A stretch of 64,000 nucleotides of DNA from the NCBI RefSeq assembly GCF_018687715.1, contig NC_056762.1, positions 31,608,864-31,672,863 on the forward strand, written 5' to 3'. A program made the position numbers and the translations under genes. Source of the DNA: Carya illinoinensis (taxonomy: Eukaryota; Streptophyta; Magnoliopsida; Fagales; Juglandaceae). Shown in pieces: positions 55,740 to 64,000 of the stretch. The notes below the pieces were generated by a model. The model made no database searches and was not told the DNA's origin. It saw only the letters and a program-made list of their open reading frames with translations. How positions within the stretch are numbered: position 1 is the first letter of the stretch; every line of letters starts with the position of its first letter.

Positions 55740-56650
55740 AAAAAAAATGAAACAAAAATGAACAAAGATGTTTGGGGTTTATGAAAATGCTTTACTACTT
55801 TCATCAAGGCACCCTCTCCTACTTTTGAAATGAATTACCTTATGTAATAATTAAACTAAAACTTCATGTATAAAAGGAAAAGCTATTGAAGTCTCAAGTT
55901 TACCATTCTCTTTGTGCACACTCATGTTGGGGCCACCTAACCTTTCCCACAATGCTAAATCAGACTACCATGAGAGACTATCACCTTCTCCCAAACAAAT
56001 CTGGTCTAGTGGTCAAAGGGTAGGTTAGGGATGAAATTTACACATAGGCATCTTGGGTTTGACCACATTAGTTCTCTGGATTACATAATACACGATTTTG
56101 GATAATTGTTTCAGTGAGCGAGAGAAAACCCTAAGGCATCCATCTTGCTACCACCCTTCACCTACCATCGACTGGCAAGTGACACCTCACCACCATCATA
56201 GACAAGTCCGAAGGGCCCCAACATCCTTGCTAAGGGCCGTCCAGCATTGGTCCTCCCTCATGCGAACTAGTTTTTCATTATTTTTCCTTCTTGTAGGTGT
56301 CAACAACTGTCGTCGTGCATCTACCTCTACCACTGCCACAGACTTAGCCGATGGACTATGACGACTCCATTAAGGGGTCTCCGATGTCGGTCCTCCTCCA
56401 ACAACCCGGAGTTTCTTTTGCTTTTTCTGTTAACGCAGTTAAGGGGCGCTGTGACCTAGGCCTTTGCCTCCGCCACCGCCACAGACTTGATCGATGGACT
56501 CCGGTGACTCCCTTGTGGGGCCTCCAATGTCTATTATCCTCCGGTGACCGGGAGTTCATTCTGTGTCTTTGCCTCCGCCATTGATTTATAGTGGGAACAA
56601 ATATGCATTTCTTCAATCACCTCTTTCGTGGGCATTTTTCCTTAAGATGA
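55740..56650. other. Low-complexity region with a 120-bp direct repeat
   Basis: There is no gene I can name. 56330-56420 and 56470-56565 share GCCACAGACTT..TCGATGGACT, GGGGCCTCC.ATGTC.. and CCGGGAGTT words, an imperfect duplication. It may be the 5' part of the retroelement that continues at 56650. Confidence 0.4.
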
Positions 56651-58148
56651 CGAAGCGGGAGCAATAGGGTATCTCTGATTTGGGATTTGGGATCTGACAA
56701 TGATAACATGCGATGTGGATTTTTCTCAGTTGGAAGGTGAGAGGTGGTTGAAGGTGGAATAAGAAACTTTCATTTTTATGAAAGAGAGAAGAAATAATTT
56801 TCGTATCTCTGAACATAGCAAAAAGATAGCTAAGTTCACGTGTCTAGGTGGAATGGCAGCTTCGTGGGTGGCTAAAGGGATTGAGGATTGTTTAGAACTT
56901 AACTGTCATGAAGGATTCTTTAGAGAACTAAGGATGGGTAATGAAGTTCTCATCATTCAACATCATATAAATGCAAGGGGAAGCTTTATGCAACTCTCAG
57001 AATTCCGAAATGGAAGGAGGAAAGATTTGATGGTGATTCTGGAGGGTGCAATTGGCATTGGATGGAAAGGTTTTCTACAATCCATTCAAAGTGTTACTGG
57101 CAAAGCCACTATTCTGAAGCATGCAAACAATGGGAAGTTTGTTGATGGAAAGATAGTGGGAAGGCCTTCTTTAGTCAAAGGTGCCTCGTACGCTGCAGTA
57201 TTAAGGTCACTAGCAGATAGTTCGATTGAGATTAGTTCCACAGCAAAGGATGTCCCGTTTCACTTAAGACATCGGCAGCTTGTCAACTAAGCCTCTTGAG
57301 AGAGCAATTGGCCCTCAACCATCAATTGCAAATAGGGCTGGTAATGTTGTCCAGGGTTCACTTTTAATTGAAGTTGGGGTCCGACCAAGGTCTTTAGTAC
57401 TTTGGAAGAAATAGACGAGCCTATCGAGGGAGTAGTAGGGTCTGATAAAGTGGCACTGCAAGGATCGTCGGGGGGTGATGCACATACAAACAATGTCCTC
57501 ATCGATGGAAGGGAGGAACCTTTAATGCTAACATAATCAATTGAGGAGATTCAGGATTTGTCATTGGTGCCTTGTGTGAGGAATGTCTAGAGTCAGGAGT
57601 GCAGTTGGGTACTGTATATGGGGATAATGTTATTCCCCTTATTTCTCTTCCTCCGATAAACGATATAGAGGGTTCACCATCGGATTTGGTTCTGAATAAA
57701 GTTAATGAGATTCAACATAACGTGGGGATTTCACATGGAGGATATGAAGACCAATTTAAAGCACTACTCATTGCGATTGAGGTGGGCCACATGCGTGAAA
57801 CCAAATCAAGTTTCAAGAAAAGCATGAGTTAAAGCGTCTTTCTTGGGCAATCAACTGCAACGCTAAGGGTGGCAGCTCAAGTCCATGGAAGGCTAAAAGG
57901 AGGGCATTGTGAAGACTTTACTATAGACGGAGTTTTGAGTAGAGTATTAGTTTTATGGGAAATAAGAGATTGGGATTGAGGAGGTGTGTTCCATTTCAAT
58001 TCTGGCTCGGTATATTTTGGGTAGTTTTTCACAGATTTTTGAGTGCTCTCTAGTATGGGTTATGTATTTTCTTGAATACATTCAGTATGCTTGGTTACTT
58101 CTATTGATATATATATATATATATAATATTTTTACTTATAAAAAAAAA
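56650..58148 (+). mobile_element. LINE-like retroelement with ORF1-type protein and A-tail
   Basis: Readings FSQLEGERWLKVE (56716) and KERRNNFRISEHSKKIAKF lead into a protein of 170 codons (56778-57290) with ARGSFMQLSEFRNGRRKDLM and VILEGAIGIGWKGFLQSIQ. Proteins of this type are found upstream of the endonuclease in some plant LINEs; I know no function for the domain. Broken frames continue to 57830. A 3' tail with TTGAATACATTCAGTATGC and a final A-run at 58141 closes the element. No endonuclease or RT is present. Confidence 0.55.
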
Positions 58149-58199
58149 ATCCACGATTTTGGCAAGGGTTTACTTCCTAGGGGTGGTCCGGGTGGATTT

Positions 58200-59370
58200 T
58201 TTTTTTTTTGATGGAAATGTGCTTCATAGCTTTCATTCATAAAACGAAGTTACAGCTGTGACATATAGTCAACTAACGCAACTGCTCAGGAGCTTCCCCG
58301 TCAACAAATTCCTTTGTGACGGACCTTGTCTAAACTTCTATACCCTCTCTCCTGACCGCAGTCAAGAGAGAAAGCGCTCTGTCAACACAGAGCTAAACCA
58401 ACCACTCTTCCGGAGAAGAGGGGTACACCCACTCTCCACCCTCCCTAGGAGGAGGAGCACAACAACACTCTCTCCTCTTAAAGAGGAAGAGTACCAACAC
58501 CTACCTCCCCAAAAGAGGAGTAGGACAAAACCCACCTTCCTCCAAAAGGAGGAGTGGGACTCTAACCATACTATATTATTAATAAAACTAAATACAGACT
58601 AAAAAACCAAATACAAGCTATAGACTACGAAAACTAAATACCGACTAAAAAAACTAATAAACTAAAAACAGACTAAAACAGACTACGAAAGGGCTGCAAG
58701 CTAAAGGCCCAAGCCCAACGACTCGGCTTGTAGGCACAAGGGGCCCGACCCGTTAGGGTTTCACTCTGTTGCCGCCACCCCTCGTCCCCTGCATCGTCCC
58801 TGTCCGTTTCTCGCCCAGCATCACAGAGCTTCCATCAACAGACGGTTCTGAGGACAGCCCACGCCGCATCCACGCCGCACCTGAAGAAAACTCCGGACGT
58901 CCCCGCACCTGAGGACAGCCCACGAAGCCTCCCCCACGTCCCCGCAGCTAAACAGCCTCCCCAGCGGCCCCCTGCACCACTAAACAGCTTGTATCGCCCC
59001 TGCTCAAGCCGAGAAAACAGAGCAAACCGCCGCAAGAGCCATCGTCGGCCACTCACCCCAGAAAGCACTGGGGTTAGCCGAGGGCAAGCCTTCCACGGCG
59101 ATACAACGCCCTCCACCGGGAGCTTCCAAAACCAACAACCCGATCCAAAAAAAGGAAACAGAAAGGAAACAGAAACAAACTAAAGGCACAGGCACAACGA
59201 CATGAAACGAAAAATGGAGAACGGAGAACGGAGGGGGGAAGAGAAGGAAGGAAGGAGCCGAGGACTCGGTTCCCCCTCTCCCCCCCGAACAGGTTCAGAA
59301 AGCTGGGTTTCTAGAGAGAAGGCGGACGTTCTCTCTCTAGAGCGATGAAGACTCCGACTATCTGTGAGGC
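58200..59370 (-). mobile_element. 1.17-kb non-coding retroposon with a perfect 15-bp TSD
   Basis: Poly-T at 58200-58210 (A-tail on the - strand) and a sharp 5' end at 59370. GGTCCGGGTGGATTT flanks both sides (58185-58199 and 59371-59385). The 5' half is GC-rich (about 58735-59370); the 3' half contains imperfect repeats of AGAGGA.GAG..CACC and ACTAAA.ACAGACTAAA. I see no protein of interest and no tRNA-like promoter. It looks like a non-autonomous LINE-mobilised RNA, possibly a processed non-coding transcript. Confidence 0.7.
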
Positions 59371-59689
59371 GGTCCGGGTGGATTTGAAGAGTCATAACTT
59401 GGTGAGGTTCTGCATCATAAAATAAATAAATAAAAACTCCTAGGATACGCACTCTAAAAGTAGATAGGAGATGGTGTCATATATTCAAGTCCAAGAAATT
59501 CTGAGTTCTATTGTCTTGTTGGCAGGCAAATTTTCTACTATGATTATCTCGAAATCTCCCACGCCAACTAATGTTGCCATTTGGATGAAGTTCAATAACA
59601 AGATTACCTTTTTGTAATAACGTGTCATTAACAAAATTATTCTCTGATGGTGAGGAATCTTAGAGACCATGCAAACGCAATACGTCTTT

Positions 59690-59870
59690 TACCCGATTGA
59701 ACCCTGGACTCGTGTAACGCGTTCCCATCACACAGATAAAGTAAATCATTGGCTTTTCACGGATGAAACGTGGCCCCTACAAATTATTTACACCCAAATG
59801 TTTGAACTTTAGATCTAGAGGAAGCATACTACTAAGGACCTTACCACTTGAGCCAACCATGAGGGTTAGG
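59690..59870 (-). mobile_element. tRNA-derived SINE-like fragment
   Basis: The - strand has a box A-like TTGGCTCAAGTGGTAAGGTCC at about 59860 and a box B-like AAAGTTCAAACATTTGG some 40 bp on. The body does not match the SINEs at 2327 and 4935. No A-tail or target duplication was identified. Confidence 0.45.
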
Positions 59871-60451
59871 CCAGGAACAAAATTATCACAATGGACATGT
59901 TTTGGATTTTCCCAAGAGATTGACGTGCAATTGCAAAGGCAAATCCAATTCCTCTAACTACAACCGTTTAGTCTCACTAGAAAAATAGGCACAAATTGAT
60001 TCATTAAACAGAGTAAGAAATAATAATTAAAATTCCAGTATTCTTAAAAAAACCTTACCACAAAATATATACCTCCTTAAGGGAGCACACACCCATTTCC
60101 ATCAGATCCTTTAAACGACCAGGTGTTCCAATGACAACGTCCTGAGTTTAATGGAGGAGATAAGAGATCAAATACCAAGAGAAAAATATAGCACCATATT
60201 ACGTTTCCAAATAATACATAAAGGGAAGCGAGCAGAACATAAAACATATACTAAAAGGACACAGAAAATTAAGAATGTGACTTCTACAATTGTCATATAA
60301 TATAATCCTTATGCAATTAAAAAGAAGGAACAGAATATCTTACAACACCAGACTTCAAAGAAGATATTTGAGGTTGTTTAGAGGTTCCTCCATACAGACA
60401 AACTGATTTCACACCACAAGGTTTCCCAGCATCACAAAGAACATATGAAAT

Positions 60452-60990
60452 CTACCAAAAGAACACAAAGCCAACAGTTGGTAATGTTTCTAGAGATTAA
60501 AAATCAAATGAATGGTGCATAGATATGTTTGCAAAGAGAAAAAGAAAGACAGTGGAATAACAAAATTAGCACAATATCAAAAAGTAGTCAGACAGACAAC
60601 TAGGACATGCTACCATCCGATAATCCAAATTATTTTTGCTGTAGCAACATTTTTCAATCTTTCTGTGGTTCAGGAGCTCTTTCTTCCTGGTAACCATCAG
60701 CTTAAAATTTTTTTTTTTTTTTTTTCGTCCCAATTTGGTTTTCCAATCTGAACATATGAGGAACTGTGTTATTCCTGTTGATTCTTAATCATGGGAGTAC
60801 AAGAACTTCTCAAACAAAAGTTTCTTGTACATCCCGAATACCTGATTGATGCCCCCTTCAAATTTTCAGTAAAATAAACTTATTTAGCAAAGATTTTTTT
60901 AAAAGGAAATGTAAAGTGATTCGATAAAAACTGTCATATGTTTTCAGTTCTTCTCATTGTATTTTATTCGCAAGTTAAGTAATTCGGGTA
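60452..60990 (-). other. No gene recognised (helicase intron)
   Basis: The exon with the PTRELA motif should lie upstream of the exon ending at 60451, but none is readable here. A T-run of about 20 at 60706 is the only notable structure. Confidence 0.4.
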
Positions 60991-61006
60991 GGGGGAAGAC
61001 AAAATA

Positions 61007-61317
61007 GTGAATGGTTCTCTTGTTAGTTTGTTCAATATTCGCTTTCAACATAATTTTAGAGTGGCTAACATGGCAGCAGATGTTTTGGCAAAAGAAGGCA
61101 CGATGAGTAGATCTTTTGATTTTATTAGTGAGGATTTGGTGCAAGGAAGGCTTCAGGGTATTGTTCGCCTAGACTTGTTGGTAATTCCATATATTCGCTA
61201 TTGATGTATTTTAATGATGAAACGTCGTAATCATGGTTTTCCTCTGCCTTAGTGAGGGTATTTAATAATTAGAGTCTTGACCTCGCTTTTATTTTAAAAA
61301 ATAAAAAATAAAAAAGA
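61007..61317 (+). mobile_element. LINE 3' end (RNase H tail)
   Basis: The + strand reads FQHNFRVANMAADVLAKEG, the C-terminal RNase H signature (N..AD.LAK) of plant LINEs, followed by a short tail to a stop at 61202. A 3' UTR and A-rich end (AAAAAATAAAAAATAAAAAAG) finish at about 61317. Severely 5' truncated. Confidence 0.75.
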
Positions 61318-62212
61318 AAACCCCACAACTAGAGCATAGGCTATAATCAAGTTTCGAAAGAAATTACTTGAGCAGGAGTTTAGAGTTGGAAAAATTGGAG
61401 GAGAGCCCAGCTCAAAGTATTTAGACCGAGGATTAACTGGGCGCGCGCACAATGAAAAAATCTTGCATTCATCAAAATGATTATGGTTATGTTCACTACC
61501 TAAAAGTTTTCATTTAGTCACCAAGATTGCATTTATCTAAACCTTACCATTAAAAGCTTTGCATTTATATAAATCTTTCCAGATTTATTTGGTAAGTTCT
61601 TCCCATATTTATTGATATTGATATTTACAGTTTAAGGGGGATTTCTCCACAAAATTTCACAGAAACAAAAGTGTAGTTCAAAAAACTTATCAAAAAAGAT
61701 CTTGCTGTCTCCTCACAGGAGCCAGGAGGAAGACTTGTCTTCAGAGAGAAGGTGAAATGCCAATAGTAGTAGGAGAAATTGAAGTTTATTGGGTTATGTT
61801 TTCTGACTGAAGCCCTGAAAGACATGCAGCAAAGAACAGAAATCCCTTGGGGAGAGTCAAGTTGAGATGGTTTATTCTGCTCGCAACTTTGCTTTTTCAC
61901 TTGTGAACCCACTTAAATTATCAGCACACTCCCGTTAAGTTCCTCTCTTTTCAGGTGTAATCAGTTAGCCATGTCATCGGCATCGGAACAAGAACAAAGA
62001 TCGAATACGAACTACTAGTCACATTTACTCCGATAATCAAGTCACTAATAGACTAACCACATTACTTTTGTTTGAACAGTAGGGTTGGGAGCAAACTGCG
62101 AGATAAGTTCTAGCACTCTCACTAACGTCAAAAACTTCAATCAGTCCCTGTTATAGTCACTCTTTTATGTTGTAGTGAGCATTTCTAAGCTTTTTTTGCC
62201 GGGAGGTTTGCT

Positions 62213-62390
62213 ACTCATCATTCCACATACTATATTTATTTTTTATTTTATTCCTACTAAATTAATTGAGTTCATCTACTCATCATTCTTACACTATATA
62301 TTTGTTAAGAGAAAAAAATCAAAAAATCATATGTGGTGTGTAATGTGTGATGTAGGGACGATGAGTAGAATTTTTTTAAAACAAAACTCG
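62213..62390. mobile_element. MITE-like inverted repeat in copy B
   Basis: CTACTCATCATTCCACATAC on the left is mirrored by ATGTGGTGTGTAATGTG and GACGATGAGTAG on the right. Copy A at 11529-11600 keeps only the left arm and part of the centre, so this may predate the duplication and be deleted there. Confidence 0.45.
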
Positions 62391-62444
62391 CAGCACAAAT
62401 TCCCCTGTTTTGGAACGCATGTTGTTCACTACCAAAGTTTGGCA

Positions 62445-62820
62445 AAGTCCAATACCTGACAGACTGGGCAATGCATGAAGTAGATATTCGATTGTATCAA
62501 GACCGGTAATTACTCCTCCTCCTCTTCTTCTTCTTCTTCTTCTTTAACACTTCGAAACTAGTCAAGATCAGTTAAATTCTTAACAACAGACACAACAAAA
62601 GGAATGACAATGTTTGCACAATAATGCAGCATTTTTTTTGTTTTTTTTTTTTTTTGGGGGGGGGGGGGGAACTAAATGTTGATTTCACATGTGGTGATCC
62701 ATGTGTGCCTCAGCAGAACAGTATCTCCAGTTGAGAAAGTGCTCTATGCTTGGCAAACATGTGTAATATGATGCCGACATAGGTAAGATTCTTTCGATAT
62801 CTATCAGGCTTGATCTGCAA
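62445..62820 (-). other. Two exon-like islands, unrecognised
   Basis: On the - strand, 62715-62818 follows a TTTTGCAG acceptor and reads IKPDRYRKNLTYVGIILHMF with AKHRALSQLEILF. At 62465-62510, LPVLIQSNIYFMHCPVCQ ends at a CAG/gtatt donor-like site. Both are open and look codon-like but I cannot name the protein. They lie in the part of copy B that is absent from copy A. They could be remnants of a third gene or chance. Confidence 0.25.
62515..62545. repeat. CTC/CTT trinucleotide microsatellite
   Basis: Four CTC units run into seven or eight CTT units (TCCTCCTCCTCTTCTTCTTC and onward). Confidence 0.85.
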
Positions 62821-64000
62821 AATTAAGAGGGCAAGTTTTTCCTTCAACTATGTTTTAATCTGTTTTTTTAAAAGTGCACTTGGCACCTCAAACTACTAAA
62901 ATCGATACATTGCATCTTCCAACTATAAAAAATTAACAGTTTGCATCCAAATTGAATTTTGACTGTTGAGATGAAAGAAAAATACGAAACACGACACAAT
63001 CTTGACAGTTACATCTTAATGAATGATGTAGAGTCAGTTTTTGGTAATTCGAGTGTGCAAAGTGTACTCTTCCTTCTTTTGGGCATACATCAAACATGTT
63101 GGAAAGAAAACTATGTAAATGTAAAACTCAGCTATTCGTTTGATACTGAAAAGTAACAAATGCAGCTTCCAAGTACATTATTGTTCATCTGCACTCATCC
63201 ATTTAATAATTATCTTGTATGGATAACAATCTATGCTCATTCTCTTAGACATTGCAATCTTTACTAGCCACCACACACTGAAAATTCAACGAAACGAGAT
63301 CTTAATAAATCAGCACCGAATTCTTATATCTCCAATGTTAATAGATTATGAGATCCTAGAAGTAAGATTGCGATTTCACCAGCAATGACATTCTTTCCAG
63401 TTAGAAAAGCAATAAAATCTCAGTAATGTGTTTGGCCAACTTACCAAAACAGTGTGTATTGAATTGAATAAATAGATTTACAGTATAACAGAGTGGAGCA
63501 AAAGGTGGAGAAAAACTAGGAACTAAATTATCTTACAGTTGTCTACTCTATCTTTACAGAAATTCATAATTCAAAAGAGTCCAACGGTTGAATAATAGTT
63601 GGTAATTCAGCCTATGATGTAGGATCAGTTTGTCCAGAAAAATCTGCAGTGGATGAACAATGATCATGAACTTCCTTAACAGAAACCTTAACATTTCCAT
63701 TTTTCAATAGTCGAAAATCTGCATAGCTGGTATCAAGTTGCCCGGTTCCGCCATCTCATTCATTGACTGAAGGCTTTAAAAATTCAGAAGAAGCATATAC
63801 AAACAGATGTTTGAAAAACTAGGATGAGACTTTCATTGAAAACATGAACTCGTAACAATCATTATTTAGTATCTGCTTACAAGGCACATAAAGCAGACTA
63901 GCTCAAATTGATTTGAGTGTGAGCTTTTATTCAGGTGGATTTACACCTAGTGTTCATGAACATTTTACGAGTAAAACATAATGAAAAATATCCCAAGTTA

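Larger units (their letters stand above)
48345..55740 (-). mobile_element. Near-full-length LINE carrying two nested insertions
   Basis: A T-run at 48345 marks the poly-A end. Going right on the - strand: RNase H (48536-48931), zf-RVT (49191-49796), RT palm (50070-50744), an insertion (50745-52449), RT fingers (52450-52914), hAT-like element 3 (52915-53751), endonuclease-RT linker (53751-54130), endonuclease (54149-54965) and an ORF1 remnant to about 55740. The order equals that of one intact plant LINE once the two insertions are removed. All parts contain stops. Confidence 0.82.
41907..60451 (-). pseudogene. DEAD-box RNA helicase (RH5-like), exon fragments split by about 17 kb of transposons
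   Basis: Six exons on the - strand, 5' to 3': 60344-60451 (ISYVLCDAGKPCGVKS, CLYGGTSK: motif Ia side), 60073-60141 (DVVIGTPGRLKDLMEMG: motif Ib), 42917-42990 (VLDEADQMLDMGFEQEV: motif II DEAD), 42208-42293 (QMVMFNATWPLLVHQLAQ, EFMDPNPTK: motif III), 42074-42130 (VVVGSEDLAANHDVLQIVE) and 41907-41974 (VLDDWSRDQRLVSLLEKYHN). The string of motifs resembles plant RH5, a nuclear/nucleolar DEAD-box helicase. Signs of death: motif III SAT is NAT; the acceptor before 42130 reads GG instead of AG; exons 42917-42990 and 42208-42293 do not join in frame; four residues usual before VLDEAD are missing; motif I/Q exons and motifs IV-VI are absent. Intron 42991-60072 holds the transposons described separately. 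Short helicase introns at 42294-42916 and 60142-60343 are retained, so this is a gene copy rather than a retrocopy. Confidence 0.85.
61697..64000. repeat. 3' flank of an NLR gene, copy B of the segmental duplication
   Basis: It repeats 11026-11920 with extra sequence at about 62290-63365 and 63400-63690. The last bases (CCCAAGTTA) align with 11910-11917, which lies about 16 bp before the stop codon of the NLR gene at 11933. A second, - strand NLR gene should thus begin just past the end of the window. Confidence 0.88.

Noticed and set aside
58258..59195. Short ORFs in the 1.17-kb retroposon
   Set aside because: They overlap repeats, differ in frame along the element and show no motif.
60090..60140. 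An active helicase gene
   Set aside because: The frame and motif Ib are fine here, but downstream exons carry a broken acceptor, an altered motif III and missing parts.

Overview
This window is plant nuclear DNA. Evidence: multi-exon genes with plant-type introns, a CC-NBS-LRR resistance gene, tRNA-derived SINEs, plant LINEs with DUF4283/zinc-knuckle ORF1, and Sirevirus- and Tat-type LTR retrotransposons. The proteins look like those of a woody eudicot, most likely Fagales (Juglandaceae-like); that placement is an inference from general resemblance.

Layout. (1) 1-10466, + strand: nine 3'-terminal exons of a gene resembling SENSITIVE TO UV 2 (plant ATRIP), with introns enlarged by LINE, SINE and MITE insertions and one GC-AG intron. 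(2) 11026-15090, - strand: an intact single-exon CC-NB-ARC-LRR gene (935 codons) with its 3' flank, TATA box and a W-box-like element. (3) 16-30 kb: hAT-like non-autonomous elements with GGACCG-rich ends; one is split by a complete 9.1-kb Sirevirus-like Copia element that carries two antisense coiled-coil ORFs. (4) 30-38.8 kb: a decayed Tat-type Gypsy element, with a hAT-like element inside its pol, a Mutator-like element inside that, and an antisense spliced coiled-coil gene. (5) 38.8-41.6 kb: the 5' half of a LINE. (6) 41.9-60.5 kb, - strand: scattered exons of a broken DEAD-box helicase resembling RH5. One of its introns holds about 17 kb of transposons: a second Copia element, a near-complete LINE containing a hAT-like element and a transposon with a captured RPS29 fragment, another LINE ORF1 and a 1.17-kb retroposon. 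(7) 61.7-64.0 kb: a second copy of the 3' flank of the NLR gene. The window stops about where the stop codon of a tandem NLR paralogue should lie.

The live host genes appear to be the SUV2-like gene and the NLR. The helicase and RPS29 copies are pseudogenes. The rest is nested transposon sequence whose insertion order can be read from target-site duplications (TSDs) and from reading frames that resume across insertions.
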